A DNA stretch of 64,000 bases from Rhizobium esperanzae (GTDB lineage: Bacteria; Pseudomonadota; Alphaproteobacteria; Rhizobiales; Rhizobiaceae): NCBI RefSeq assembly GCF_002204185.1, contig NZ_MXPU01000010.1:1-64000 (forward strand), in the 5' to 3' direction. Below, piece after piece: positions 26,435-35,854 of the stretch (positions are counted from its first letter, which is position 1; the number at the start of each line of letters is the position of its first letter). The notes beneath the pieces are model-generated. The model was not told the DNA's origin. It worked only from the letters and a program-made list of their open reading frames with translations, and made no database searches. Made by a program: the position numbers and the translations under genes.

Positions 26435-27313
26435 TCAGTTTAATTCGGCGCGAGGGTCGAAGGCATCGCGAAGACCATCGCCAATGAAGTTGATTGCCAG
26501 CACGGCAAGCACCAGAAAGCCGCCGGGAAACAGCCACTGCCAGGGATATTGTTCGAGCACGGCGGTGGAGCGGGCGGCATTCAGCATGTTGCCCCAGCTT
26601 GCCGCCGGCGGCGCAATGCCGAGTCCGAGGAAGGAAAGGCCGGCCTCGAGCAGGATGGCATTGGCGATCTGTAGCGTCGCGAAGACGACCAGGATGTCGA
26701 TCGAGTTCGGCAGGCCATGGCGAAAGAGCAGGTGCGGCAGGCCCGCCCCCATGCCTCTAGCCGCCATCACAAAATCACGCTCGCGGAGTTCCAGCAGCCG
26801 CGAGCGCACCATGCGCGCCAGCAGCGGCCAGGAGAGCAGCGAGATGACAAAGACCGTCGGCCAGATGCCGGTGCCGGCGATCGAGGCGAGCACCAACAGG
26901 AAGATGACCGGCGGCAGCGTCATGACAAGATCGACGAAACGCATGGTGACCGCATCCGCAAAGCGGCCGGCAAGCGCCGAGACCGCCCCGACCAGGAAAC
27001 CGATGATGGCGGAGATGACGGTCGAGGTAAGGGCCACCAAAAGCGAGATCCGTCCGCCGTCCATCACCCGGGCAAAGATGTCGCGGCCGACGCCGTCGGT
27101 GCCGAACCAGTGTGCGGATCCGGGCCGCGCATTCATCGCCAGAAGATCGATGTCGTTGGGTTTGAAGCTCCACCACAGCGGATAGGAAAGGATTGCCGCG
27201 ATCACCAGCGCGATCATGCACAGGCCGGCAAAGGCGGCCCGGTTGAGCAGGAAGCGATGCAGGGAGCGCGCGATCGGGCCCGGACTGCGGGCGGGGCTTC
27301 GTGCCAGCATCAC
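26435..27313 (-). CDS. ABC transporter permease (DppC-like)
   Basis: A 292-residue inner-membrane permease of the DppC/OppC type with an N-terminal OppC segment ([20 protein letters not shown]), about six membrane helices, [20 protein letters not shown] (about 69-88) and the cytoplasmic EAA-like loop [20 protein letters not shown] (about 183-202), where the ATPase docks. Its coding region abuts that of the DppB-like gene with no gap. It forms the transmembrane pore with that protein. Confidence 0.93.
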   Translation of the reverse strand: MMLARSPARSPGPIARSLHRFLLNRAAFAGLCMIALVIAAILSYPLWWSFKPNDIDLLAMNARPGSAHWFGTDGVGRDIFARVMDGGRISLLVALTSTVISAIIGFLVGAVSALAGRFADAVTMRFVDLVMTLPPVIFLLVLASIAGTGIWPTVFVISLLSWPLLARMVRSRLLELRERDFVMAARGMGAGLPHLLFRHGLPNSIDILVVFATLQIANAILLEAGLSFLGLGIAPPAASWGNMLNAARSTAVLEQYPWQWLFPGGFLVLAVLAINFIGDGLRDAFDPRAELN

Positions 27314-28273
27314 TCAGCCCACCTTGATCCGCGGATCGACCACCGCATAGGCGAGGTCGGTCAGGAGGTTGACGGCGATGACGCAGGCGCCGATCACCAG
27401 CGTCGAACCCATGATGAGAGGATAGTCGCGGCCTTCCACCGCATCGACCATCAGCAGGCCCATGCCGGGCCAGTTGAAGACGCTTTCAATGAAGATCGCC
27501 CCGCCGATTGCAAGGCCGATGGTCGAGCCGATCAGCGTGATGACGGGCAGCAGCGCATTGCGCAGGGCATGCTTGGTGATGACCCAGAATTCGAAGACGC
27601 CCTTGGCGCGCGCGGTGCGCACATAGTCCTGGTTCAGCACCTCGAGCATGGACGCGCGCATATAGCGCATGATCAGCGCCGTCTGCGCCACGGCCAGCAG
27701 GGTCGCCGGGAGGATGAGGTGGTGGAGGAGGTCGGCGACGGAAAACTCCCGGCCGGGCGTCAGCATGCCGCCGGAGGGCATCCAGCGGAAATAGACCGAA
27801 AACAGATAGAGGCCGACCAGCGCGCTTAAGAAGGGCGGGCTGGAAATGCCGGTGACCGCCAAGACCGACAAGGACAGGTCGGCGAGGGAGTTGCGGCGAA
27901 CCGCGCTGACGATGCCGGTCGCGATGCCGGCGATGATCGCGATCGCGATCGCCGACCCCATCAGCAGAACCGTCGGGCCGACCCGTGACAGCACGAGGCC
28001 GAGCACCGGCTGGTCGGGCCGCTTGATCGAATAGCCGAGATTTCCCGTCAGCGCCTGCTGCAGCCAGGCGACATATTGCACCGGCAGCGGCTGGTCGAGG
28101 CCGAGCGTGACCCGCAGTTCCGCAAGATCCGACGCTGACATCGGCACGTTCGGGTCGATATAGGCGTCGATCGGATCGCCGGGGGTAAGGCGCAGCATGA
28201 CGAAGATCAGCATGCTCAAGGCAAAGAGCATGGCCACTCCGATCAGCAGCCGCCGGAGACTGTATTGCAGCAT
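27314..28273 (-). CDS. ABC transporter permease (DppB-like)
   Basis: A 319-residue inner-membrane permease of the DppB/OppB type, starting [20 protein letters not shown]. It has the family segments [19 protein letters not shown] (about 29-47, periplasmic loop) and [20 protein letters not shown] (about 208-227, EAA loop), ending [16 protein letters not shown], the usual DppB C terminus. It partners the DppC-like protein encoded directly after it. Located 75 bases after the binding-protein gene. Confidence 0.94.
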   Translation of the reverse strand: MLQYSLRRLLIGVAMLFALSMLIFVMLRLTPGDPIDAYIDPNVPMSASDLAELRVTLGLDQPLPVQYVAWLQQALTGNLGYSIKRPDQPVLGLVLSRVGPTVLLMGSAIAIAIIAGIATGIVSAVRRNSLADLSLSVLAVTGISSPPFLSALVGLYLFSVYFRWMPSGGMLTPGREFSVADLLHHLILPATLLAVAQTALIMRYMRASMLEVLNQDYVRTARAKGVFEFWVITKHALRNALLPVITLIGSTIGLAIGGAIFIESVFNWPGMGLLMVDAVEGRDYPLIMGSTLVIGACVIAVNLLTDLAYAVVDPRIKVG

Positions 28274-28348
28274 GGAAAATCCGTTCCTGTGCGGGCGGAC
28301 AGGTTCGTCGACCTGGCCGCGCCTGGCTCTATCAGGATGCGTGGCGCC

Positions 28349-29935
28349 CTATTCGGCGATCGCCCATTTTTCCGGATGCGCCTGGTAAGGGCCGCCGCCG
28401 GGAGCAGGCGTCCAGATGAAGTCCTTGAGCTTGGCGGAGGCGACGCCATAACGTTTCGCCACCCACAGCGGACCCCAGGGCAATTCCTTGTTCATCACCT
28501 TGCAGACCTCCTGGTAGCGGGCGGAGCGCTTGGCGGCATCCGTCTCGCTCAGCGCCGCGTCGAGCGCGGAGGTCAGCACCGGCATGCGCACGCGGGCGAC
28601 GTTGGGGCCGGCCGGCGGGATCTGCTTCTCGTTGAGGCCGACATTGATGCTGCCCGGATCCGGGCCGTTCTGCAGGCCGGCGTAGACCATCTCAAACTGC
28701 GCGATGTCTGGCGTCGGGTTGAGCACGATGCTGTTATAGGTCGGCGTGTCGACGGCGCGCGGCGTGACGTTGATGCCGACCTGAGCCAGCATCGCCTGGA
28801 CCGCGGCCATGACATTGGCGGCAAGCGGCGTCGTGTAATAGGTCAGAAGGGTGATCGGCTTGTCGCCATTGATCTGATCCCAGCCGGCTTCCTTCAGCAG
28901 CTGCCTGGCCTTTTCCGGATCATAGGCATAGGTCTCGATGCCCGCCGGCACCACCTGGTCGGCGATATAGGCGCAGTTTGCCGGTTTGGCGGCGCCGCCG
29001 TAAAGGCTCTGGATGATCGCGTCGCGATTGATCGCGTACATCACCGCCTGACGGACCCGGATATCCTTCCAGATCGGCGAGTCGTGGTTGAAGCCGAGAT
29101 AGTTGACGACGAAGGAGTTGCCCTCGATGACGTGGAAATCCTTATTGTCGTTGAAGGCCTTAAGATCGTTGGAATCGACATAGGTGAACTGGATTTCGCC
29201 GGCGCGCAGTGCGGCGATCGCCGCCGCCGGATTGGCGAAATAGCGGTTGATGATCTTTTCCAAGGCCGGTTTGCCGCCCCGGTAGTCGGTATTGGCGGCA
29301 AGTTCGACATATTGATCGGTGACATATTTGCTGAACTTGAACGGTCCGGTGCCGATCGGCGCGGTCGACCACCAGCTGTTCTTGGCGAGCTGGTCTGCGG
29401 GGATCTGCGAAAGCGCGTGCTCCGGCAGCATCATCACCTTCGTCAGCGCGTCCATCAGGCTGGCCGACGGGGCCGACAGCTTGATGACCAGCGTCTTGTC
29501 GTCCTTGGCTTCGGCCGAGGAAACCGCGTTCAGGCGCGCCGCGAGAACCGAGCCGGTCTTGGCGTTCTTGGCAAGCTCGATGGTGAACGTCGCGTCCTTT
29601 GCGGTGAAGGGCTTGCCGTCATGCCATTTCGCGTCGGCGAGCTTGAACGTGTAGGTCGTCTGGTCGGGGCTGACCTCATAGGACGAGGCGAGTTGGCCGA
29701 CGACCTTCTCGAGCTTCTCGTCATAGGTCACCAGCGGCTCGAAGTAGACGCTGAGCCAGGTGAAGCCGCCCGTCGCGGCGAGCGGGTTGAAATTGCCCTG
29801 GAAACCGCCGGGCCCGACATCGAAGCCGCCCGACAGCGTCGCTGCCCGCGCCGGGGCAGTGAAGGCAGGGATGGCGGTCGTCGCCATCATCGCAGCAAGC
29901 GCGATGGCGGATGATAATCTCAACAGTCCTTTCAT
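28349..29935 (-). CDS. ABC transporter substrate-binding protein (SBP_bac_5, DppA-like)
   Basis: A 528-residue periplasmic binding protein of the peptide/nickel/opine type. It has a signal peptide (MKGLLRLSSAIALAAMMATT, cleavage near ARAATL) and the SBP_bac_5 domain: YEVSPDQTTYTFKLADAKWH (about 86-105) and RVRQAVMYAINRDAIIQSL near the middle. This family also carries opines, oligosaccharides and sugar-acid compounds, so peptide import is not certain. The start overlaps the gntR stop by ATGA with GGAGGAG just upstream, so regulator and binding protein are on one message. Confidence 0.94.
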   Translation of the reverse strand: MKGLLRLSSAIALAAMMATTAIPAFTAPARAATLSGGFDVGPGGFQGNFNPLAATGGFTWLSVYFEPLVTYDEKLEKVVGQLASSYEVSPDQTTYTFKLADAKWHDGKPFTAKDATFTIELAKNAKTGSVLAARLNAVSSAEAKDDKTLVIKLSAPSASLMDALTKVMMLPEHALSQIPADQLAKNSWWSTAPIGTGPFKFSKYVTDQYVELAANTDYRGGKPALEKIINRYFANPAAAIAALRAGEIQFTYVDSNDLKAFNDNKDFHVIEGNSFVVNYLGFNHDSPIWKDIRVRQAVMYAINRDAIIQSLYGGAAKPANCAYIADQVVPAGIETYAYDPEKARQLLKEAGWDQINGDKPITLLTYYTTPLAANVMAAVQAMLAQVGINVTPRAVDTPTYNSIVLNPTPDIAQFEMVYAGLQNGPDPGSINVGLNEKQIPPAGPNVARVRMPVLTSALDAALSETDAAKRSARYQEVCKVMNKELPWGPLWVAKRYGVASAKLKDFIWTPAPGGGPYQAHPEKWAIAE

Positions 29936-30663
29936 TGTGCTCCTCCCACATTGGCACTTTTCTTATTGGCGGCGATCACCCGGGAAATGCCGTGGTAATG
30001 GCGGTCCAGGCGCTTCTGTGCTTCCGCGACGTCCCTTGCCTCGATGGCATCGACGATCGCCGCGTGATCCCTCCAGGTCGCGACGGGGTCGACATTGTCG
30101 AGGTTGACGAAATCGGACGCCTTGTAGAAGGCGAGCCAGAACACATCGATCAGCCGGGCAAGGGTCTCGTTGTTCTGGCAGCGGAACAGCAGGGTGTGAA
30201 AAAGCTGGTCTTCGTCAGCGAAGGATTGACCACGCTCGGCATGGACCCGCATGCGGTCCACGGTGGCGCGCAGCTCGGCGATATCGTCGCCGCCGATCAT
30301 CTCGACCGTCTTGCCGATCAGGCCGACCTCCAGGGTCCGGCGGATCTCGATCACTTCCTCGATCTGGCGCAGGGCGCCGCCAAGGCCATAGGCGAGATTG
30401 TCGAGCAGCGGTTCGAATGAGAAAGCCTTGACGAAGATGCCGATGCCGCGGCGCGATTCCAGCACCCCCACGGATTCCAATGCCTTGATGCCTTCGCGCA
30501 GCGAATTGCGGCTGACGCCGAGCTGGTTCGCCAGGTCGGATTCGGCCGGAAGCGGCGTGCCGGGCTTTAATCCATTGTCGCTGATATAGGCGCGCAGGCT
30601 TTCCTGCACGGACACGTGGAGAAGAGGCGCGCGGGCGAGGGGCTTCATGGATTTCAGCGACAT
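29932..30663 (-). CDS. GntR family regulator with FCD domain (FadR subfamily)
   Basis: A GntR/FCD regulator of about 243 residues. The winged helix (SVQESLRAYISDNGLKPGTP, then SDLANQLGVSRNSLREGIKA, about residues 17-65) is followed by an FCD helical ligand domain with candidate metal ligands in FADEDQLFHTLL and WRDHAAIVDAI ... RHYHGI. I choose the ATG at 30663; the frame is open upstream, but an ATG at 30705 would sit inside the palindrome at 30704-30722 that looks like its operator. It heads the eight-gene operon and should repress it until an intermediate of the pathway accumulates. Confidence 0.88.
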   Translation of the reverse strand: MSLKSMKPLARAPLLHVSVQESLRAYISDNGLKPGTPLPAESDLANQLGVSRNSLREGIKALESVGVLESRRGIGIFVKAFSFEPLLDNLAYGLGGALRQIEEVIEIRRTLEVGLIGKTVEMIGGDDIAELRATVDRMRVHAERGQSFADEDQLFHTLLFRCQNNETLARLIDVFWLAFYKASDFVNLDNVDPVATWRDHAAIVDAIEARDVAEAQKRLDRHYHGISRVIAANKKSANVGGAQ

Positions 30664-30703
30664 GCCATTCCCATTGGTCTGCAACGATGAGGATGGCTTA
30701 GAC

Positions 30704-30722
30704 ATATCCACTTGTAGGATAT
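30704..30722. promoter_or_regulatory. Palindrome before the gntR operon, likely GntR/FCD operator
   Basis: ATATCC (30704-30709) and GGATAT (30717-30722) are perfect inverted repeats around ACTTGTA. The right half also forms the 8-base palindrome GGATATCC (30717-30724). It lies about 40 bases before the chosen gntR start. FCD regulators commonly bind short palindromes at their own promoters. Seen directly; the binding protein is inferred. Confidence 0.55.
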
Positions 30723-30887
30723 CCGTCAAATGGATTTCTTTGGGCACGCATATAGGACGCCTGGCTGGCATCGCGGCAGAAAAGGTGGATGCGTTTCGGC
30801 CAAGGCGCAGCCCGCGCTTCGGTCTGGACCGTGCGAGCGAAATCTAGGAATGGTGAAAGCCGAAGAAGCGCCCGGCGGCCGATCTGG

Positions 30888-31898
30888 TCAGTCGGGTTGC
30901 GGGGAAGAGGTCGTTTCCCCTTCCGAAAGTTCGCAGTCGAGCAGGATGGGATGGCCGACGCCGGGCGTCGGTTGCTTGTTCAACAGAACTGCGACGGCCG
31001 CTGCGGCAATCCTCTGAATCGGCTGCTTGACGGTGGTCAACCGCGGCGTCGTCATGCTCGACAGCGGAATGCCGTCGAAGCCGACGATGGAAAGGGCTGC
31101 GGGGATCGGGATTCCCAGATCGTGGGCCGCTCTCATGCAGCCGATCGCCTGCTGGTCCGAGCTTGCAAAGATGGCGGTCGGGCGTTCGCTGCGCGCCCGC
31201 GCCAGCAGATAGTTTCCGGCTGATCGGCCGCTTTCATAATCGAAAGCCGCCTCGGCGATCAGTTGCGAGGCCTGAATTTGCCCGTCGTCGTCGGATTGGC
31301 CCATCGCATCAAGGTAGCCCTTGAGGCGATCATTGGCCGGCACGGAATGCCTGGGGCCTGAAATGAAACCGATGCGGCGATGGCCGAGCTTAAGAAGATG
31401 TTCGACCCCGAGGCGCACGCCGCTGCGGTGATCGGAGGCGATGCCGGAATATCCCGGCATCAGGCGGTCGACGACGACGATCGGCAGGGCCTTCGGCAGC
31501 TTGAGCGTATGGAAATCATTGCTGGGCACGAGAATGATGCCGTCCACCTTCCGGCTTGTCAGTTGTCCGATGCGGTCGGCCTCCTTGGCCGCATCGTCAA
31601 ACGACGTCATGACGATGATGTTGTAGCCATGACTTGCCGCCGCCTGTTCGGCGGACTGCACGAGTTCGGAGAAGAACGGATTGGTCAGATCCGGAATGAC
31701 GATGCCGATCAGGCGGCTGACCTTGCTGCGCATGCTTCGCGCCGACGGGTCGGGCATATAGCCGAGGTCGTCGATGATGCGTCTGACGCGTGCCCTCAGC
31801 TCATCCGTCACCGAAGGGTGGTCGTTCAAGACCCGTGAGACAGTCCCGGTGGAAACGCCGGCAAGCTTGGCAACGTCTCGAATTCCGACCTTTGGCAT
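30888..31898 (-). CDS. LacI family transcriptional regulator
   Basis: A 336-residue LacI-type repressor. The N terminus MPKVGIRDVAKLAGVSTGTV plus SRVLNDHPSV is the DNA-binding helix-turn-helix and hinge region (residues 1-60), followed by a periplasmic-binding-protein-like sugar domain (IGIVIPDLTNPFFSELVQ from about residue 64). It is divergent from the ribose-type ABC operon at 32214. Two copies of a LacI-like operator occur in the 315-base space. The effector is presumably the transported sugar or a derivative. Confidence 0.95.
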   Translation of the reverse strand: MPKVGIRDVAKLAGVSTGTVSRVLNDHPSVTDELRARVRRIIDDLGYMPDPSARSMRSKVSRLIGIVIPDLTNPFFSELVQSAEQAAASHGYNIIVMTSFDDAAKEADRIGQLTSRKVDGIILVPSNDFHTLKLPKALPIVVVDRLMPGYSGIASDHRSGVRLGVEHLLKLGHRRIGFISGPRHSVPANDRLKGYLDAMGQSDDDGQIQASQLIAEAAFDYESGRSAGNYLLARARSERPTAIFASSDQQAIGCMRAAHDLGIPIPAALSIVGFDGIPLSSMTTPRLTTVKQPIQRIAAAAVAVLLNKQPTPGVGHPILLDCELSEGETTSSPQPD

Positions 31899-32032
31899 AA
31901 TGGAAGAACATGTCCCTTCATCTTCAGTTCGGGACCTCCGAGGGCACCCGATCGAGCCTTCAGCTAATGGTCTCCATCGCCTTCGTCAAACATGATGACA
32001 TCTCCCATAGCATGGAGATGGGCCGCATTCAA

Positions 32033-32046
32033 TGGAAACGGTTCAT
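32033..32046. promoter_or_regulatory. LacI-type operator, distal copy
   Basis: TGGAAACGGTTCAT, a semi-palindrome with the central CG typical of LacI-family operators. The same 14 bases occur again at 32149-32162, 116 bases on. A distal and a proximal copy could allow DNA looping by a tetrameric repressor. The exact repetition between lacI and its likely target operon is the evidence; binding is inferred. Confidence 0.65.
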
Positions 32047-32148
32047 CGTCACAATCTGCAGAGAGCAGGGATTAATCACATTTTCCCCACTTACCTCCGG
32101 TTTCCAGCGCCTTGACAATCCATCGACGCGTTGTTACCCAAGTCTCGT

Positions 32149-32162
32149 TGGAAACGGTTCAT
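32149..32162. promoter_or_regulatory. LacI-type operator, proximal copy
   Basis: Second identical copy of TGGAAACGGTTCAT. A promoter-like TTGACA lies at 32112-32117 with a weak -10 candidate TACCCA at 32135-32140 (17-base spacer), which would place the transcription start near 32147. The operator would then cover +1 to about +15, the classic position for repression. The start codon of the binding-protein gene is 52 bases downstream. Confidence 0.7.
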
Positions 32163-32213
32163 CTACGAAGGCACTCAGGTGAGGATAGGCCCGGAACCGT
32201 TCGGAGGAGAGAA

Positions 32214-33200
32214 ATGTCCCATTCTACTAAGCGTGATTCAGTCCTGATGAATGCGCCGCGCCGTGCGGCACTGAAGCTTGGCCTTGCCGGCACCCTGGTG
32301 CTCGCCTTGTCTTGCGGCGTGTCGCCCGCTTTTGCGGCCGGCAAGCCCAAGGTCGGCCTGATCATGAAGTCTCTGTCCAATGAGTTCTTCAAGCAGATGA
32401 AGGCCGGTGCCGATAAGTATGCGGCTGAGAACAAGGACAAGTTCGAGTTCAAGGCGGTCGGCATGAAGGACGAGCGCGATTTTGCCGCTCAGGTCGATGC
32501 CGTCGAGAACTTCGTGACGCAGAAATACGACATCATCGTCGTTGCCCCGGCCGATTCGAAGGCGATGGCAACGCCGCTTGCAAAGGCGGTCAAGGCGGGC
32601 GTCAAGGTCATCAACATCGATGTGCCGCTCGATGCCGATGCCAAGAAGGCCGCCGGTATCGACCTGGCATTCTTCGGCCCGGACAATCGCGAAGGCGCCA
32701 AGCTCGCCGGCGATGCGCTGGCCAAGGATCTGGGCCCTGGTGCGAAGGTTGTCATCCTCGAGGGCAATCCCGAGGCCGACAATGCCAAGGAACGCAAGGA
32801 AGGCTTCATGGACTCCGTCAAGTCGGGCAAGCTCGAGCTGCTCGACAGCAAGACCGCCCATTGGGAGACGGAAGAAGCCAACACCGTCATGACCAATTTC
32901 CTGACGAAGTATAAGGATATTCAGGGCGTGATGGCCGCCAACGACTCGATGGCGCTGGGCGTCGTCAAGGCGCTCGATGCAACCGGCAAGGCCGGCAAGA
33001 TCAAGGTCGTCGGCTTCGACAACATCCCGCCGGTGCAGCCGCTGATCAAGGATGGTAAGATGCTTGCCACCGTCGAACAGTATGGCGCGCAGATGGCGGT
33101 CATGGGCATCGACTACGGTATGCGCGAACTTGCCGGCGAGAAATTCACCGGCTGGGTCAAGACCGACATCAAGCTCGTCACCGCCGGCGACCTCAAATAA
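32214..33200 (+). CDS. Sugar ABC transporter substrate-binding protein (RbsB-like)
   Basis: A 328-residue periplasmic sugar-binding protein of the ribose/galactose cluster (Peripla_BP_4). The N terminus has a Sec or Tat-like signal (MNAPRRAALKLGLAGTLVLA, cleavage near AFAAGK), then GLIMKSLSNEFFKQMKAGAD, the usual first binding-site strand and helix. GVMAANDSMALGVVKALDAT and VVGFDNIPPVQPLI mark the second half. The ATG at 32214 is chosen because GGAGGAG lies just upstream; another ATG (32247) begins the signal core. First gene of the LacI-controlled import operon. Confidence 0.93.
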   Translation: MSHSTKRDSVLMNAPRRAALKLGLAGTLVLALSCGVSPAFAAGKPKVGLIMKSLSNEFFKQMKAGADKYAAENKDKFEFKAVGMKDERDFAAQVDAVENFVTQKYDIIVVAPADSKAMATPLAKAVKAGVKVINIDVPLDADAKKAAGIDLAFFGPDNREGAKLAGDALAKDLGPGAKVVILEGNPEADNAKERKEGFMDSVKSGKLELLDSKTAHWETEEANTVMTNFLTKYKDIQGVMAANDSMALGVVKALDATGKAGKIKVVGFDNIPPVQPLIKDGKMLATVEQYGAQMAVMGIDYGMRELAGEKFTGWVKTDIKLVTAGDLK

Positions 33201-33312
33201 TCGGGTTGCCGATTTAAGGCCACAGGAAGCGCCGGCTGCCAAGCCGGCGCTGACCGCTGCCAGCCGATTTGCGTCTTGTGCGGAGGGTGGCCATCTCGAA
33301 TTTCAACGGATC

Positions 33313-34848
33313 ATGCACGAGGTGGACGTGTCAGACGCAGCAGACGACTACATCTTGAAGCTGGAGGGGATCGGCAAGCGTTTCCCGGGCGTCGTGGCGC
33401 TCAGAAATGTTTCCATGCGGATCGGCCGTGGCAAGGGCCACGTTCTCCTCGGCGAGAATGGCGCAGGCAAGTCGACCTTGATCAACCTGCTGGGCGGCGT
33501 CTTCAAGCCGGATGACGGGCAGATTTCTTTTGACGGCAAGCCTTATCATCCGGGCTCGCCGCTGGAAGCCTTCCAGGCGGGCATTCGCGTCATCCACCAG
33601 GAACTCCATCCCCTTTCCAATCTCACCGTCGCCGAAAACCTGCTTTTCGAGCATCTTCCGCGCCGATACGGCCTGGTGGACTACCGGAAAATGAACAGCC
33701 GCGCGGCTGAACTGCTGGCAGAAGTCGGCCTCGACGTGGCCCCGACGACGCTTGCCAGCCGCCTCAGCGTCGCGCAGCTGCAGCTGCTCGAAATCGCCAA
33801 GGCGCTCTGCTACGAAAGCAAGCTGCTCGTCCTCGATGAGCCGACGGCAACCCTGACCTCCAAGGAGGTCGACCGGCTGTTCGAGATCCTGAAGCGGCTG
33901 AAGGCGCGCGGCGTCACGACGCTTTATATCTCCCATCGGCTCGAGGAGATCTTCGAAGTCGGGGATGATGTCACGGTGCTGCGCGACGGCCAGCATGTCA
34001 TCACGCGTCCGCTGGCCGGATTGGCCATCCCTGACATCGTCGAGCTGATGGTCGGGCGAACGCTCTCGGATCACGGCGTCTTTCGCAGTGACACCGCCGT
34101 GTTCGGCGAAGCGCTTGGCGTCTCCGGCCTGAAGGTGACACGCAACAGCCCGGAACTGTCCTTTTCCGTCGCCAAGGGCGAAATCGTCGGCATTGCCGGC
34201 CTTGTCGGCAGCGGCCGGACGGAAGCGGTGCGCGCCATATTCGGCGCCGACGCCAAAGCCAGCGGCGAAATCCGCGTCGACGGAAAGCCGGTTGCGATCA
34301 ATTCGCCCAAAGACGCGGTTGCCGCCGGCCTGTGCCTGGCGACGGAAGACCGCAAGCTGCAGGGCCTGATGCTCGACATGAGCTGCGCGGAAAACGCCAC
34401 GGTGACGGATCTCGGCAAGATCTCCCGCAAGGGGCTGATCAGCCGAAAGGCGGAGAACGGCCACGCCCAGCGTCTCGTGCGCGAGCTGCGCATCAAAACC
34501 CCGTCGATCCATCAGATGGTCAGGACGTTTTCGGGCGGCAACCAGCAAAAGGTCGTCATCGCCAAATGGCTGTTCCGCGGTCCCAAGGTGCTGATATTCG
34601 ATGAGCCGACCCGCGGGATCGACGTCGGCGCCAAGGCGGAAATCTACGAGCTTCTGTGGAAATTTGCCGCCGAAGGAAAGGGCGTTCTGGTCGTATCCTC
34701 GGATCTGCCGGAGCTCATCGGCATCTGCCATCGCATCATCGTCCTGTCGGACGGCAAGATCGCCGGCGAAATAGCGCGGGATCAATTCGAAGAGAGCAGG
34801 ATCCTCTCACTCGCTTACAAGGAGTACAGTCGTGTCCGGCAACATTGA
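33313..34848 (+). CDS. Sugar ABC transporter ATP-binding protein (RbsA-like, two ATPase domains)
   Basis: A 511-residue double-ATPase subunit of a ribose-type importer. The first half has Walker A LLGENGAGKSTLINLL (about 46-61), the degenerate signature LSVAQLQLLEIAKAL and Walker B LLVLDEPTATLTS. The second half starts near GIAGLVGSGRTEAVRAIFG, has signature FSGGNQQKVVIAKWL and Walker B VLIFDEPTRGIDVGAK. The ATG at 33313 gives the usual short N terminus; the frame is open upstream across the 112-base gap after the binding-protein gene. The stop overlaps the permease start by 17 bases. Confidence 0.95.
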   Translation: MHEVDVSDAADDYILKLEGIGKRFPGVVALRNVSMRIGRGKGHVLLGENGAGKSTLINLLGGVFKPDDGQISFDGKPYHPGSPLEAFQAGIRVIHQELHPLSNLTVAENLLFEHLPRRYGLVDYRKMNSRAAELLAEVGLDVAPTTLASRLSVAQLQLLEIAKALCYESKLLVLDEPTATLTSKEVDRLFEILKRLKARGVTTLYISHRLEEIFEVGDDVTVLRDGQHVITRPLAGLAIPDIVELMVGRTLSDHGVFRSDTAVFGEALGVSGLKVTRNSPELSFSVAKGEIVGIAGLVGSGRTEAVRAIFGADAKASGEIRVDGKPVAINSPKDAVAAGLCLATEDRKLQGLMLDMSCAENATVTDLGKISRKGLISRKAENGHAQRLVRELRIKTPSIHQMVRTFSGGNQQKVVIAKWLFRGPKVLIFDEPTRGIDVGAKAEIYELLWKFAAEGKGVLVVSSDLPELIGICHRIIVLSDGKIAGEIARDQFEESRILSLAYKEYSRVRQH

Positions 34849-35854
34849 AACCAAGATCGAAGCGAAAGAGACAGGCTTCTGGGACAAGCTCATCCGGATC
34901 TCGATGAAGGAGGCAGGCGTTGCCATCGCCCTCGTCCTGATCCTGATATTCTTCTCGGCAGCGGCGCCCTATTTCGCGACGCCGGAGAATTTCCTGAAGA
35001 TCTTCGTGCAGATCGCCATCAACACGGTCCTCGCCTCGGGCATGACCTTCGTCATCCTGGTTGGCGGCATCGATCTCTCGGTCGGCTCGCTGCTGGCTCT
35101 TTGCACGGTCATCGGCGCGACGATCATGATCGACCCCAGGCTCTCGCCCTGGCAGGCGATCGTGCTCGCTTCGCTCGCCTCGATGGGCACCGGCGCGATC
35201 CTTGGCGCCATCAACGGCTGGGTCTGCGAAAAGTGGAAGCTGCCGTCCTTCATCGTCACGCTCGGAATGCTGAATGTCGCCAGCGGTCTCGCCCGCGTCG
35301 TCAGTGACAACTCCACCATCACCGGCCTGCCGCAGCCCTTTGTCGATTTCGGAAATCTGATCTTCTGGGGCATCTTCCCATCAATCTTTCTGATTGCGAT
35401 CGTCGTCGTCCTCGTCGGCTGGTTTGTGCTGCGTTATACCGTGTTCGGGCGTTTTGTCTTCGCGATCGGCACCAATGAAGAGGCTGTGCGGCTGTCGGGA
35501 CATGAGCCGAAACGCTACAAGATCGCGGTGTTCACCATCTCCGGCCTGACTGCCGGCATCGCGGCCATGGTCTATCTGCTCCGCCTCAATGTCGGCAGTC
35601 CGGTTGCGGGCATCGGCTATGAGTTGAATGCGATCGCCGCGGTCATCATCGGCGGAACCAGCCTCTCGGGCGGCAAGGGCTCGATCGTCGGAACGCTGGT
35701 CGGCGCCTGCATTCTGCAGGTGCTGTCGACGGGATTGCAGCTGCTGGGGGCCGACGACAACATCAAGCCGATCGTCATCGGCGCCGTCATCGTGCTTGCC
35801 GTTATCCTAGACAGCTATCGCGGCCGGTTGATGCGGATACTCGAAACGCGGTGA
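34832..35854 (+). CDS. Sugar ABC transporter permease (RbsC-like)
   Basis: A 340-residue inner-membrane permease of the RbsC/XylH type with about 8-10 helices, starting at GTG 34832 inside the end of the ATPase gene. Diagnostic segments are MTFVILVGGIDLSVGSLLAL (about 71-90) and AIGTNEEAVRLSGHEPKRYK (about 211-230, cytoplasmic coupling loop), and GTSLSGGKGSIVGTLVGA near the end. It completes the importer RbsB-RbsA-RbsC-like. The sugar is unknown; the gene set lacks a kinase or isomerase next to it. Confidence 0.95.
   Translation: MSGNIETKIEAKETGFWDKLIRISMKEAGVAIALVLILIFFSAAAPYFATPENFLKIFVQIAINTVLASGMTFVILVGGIDLSVGSLLALCTVIGATIMIDPRLSPWQAIVLASLASMGTGAILGAINGWVCEKWKLPSFIVTLGMLNVASGLARVVSDNSTITGLPQPFVDFGNLIFWGIFPSIFLIAIVVVLVGWFVLRYTVFGRFVFAIGTNEEAVRLSGHEPKRYKIAVFTISGLTAGIAAMVYLLRLNVGSPVAGIGYELNAIAAVIIGGTSLSGGKGSIVGTLVGACILQVLSTGLQLLGADDNIKPIVIGAVIVLAVILDSYRGRLMRILETR

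Noticed and set aside
26717..27829. A 370-residue + strand frame opposite the DppB/DppC-like genes
   Set aside because: Hydrophilic mirror image of membrane-protein coding, a common GC-rich artefact.
28265..29914. A 549-residue + strand frame opposite the DppA-like gene
   Set aside because: Mirror of the binding-protein gene; composition is Arg/Gly/Asp-rich without motifs.
33331..34785. A 484-residue - strand frame opposite the RbsA-like ATPase
   Set aside because: Complement of Walker-motif coding; no domain of its own.
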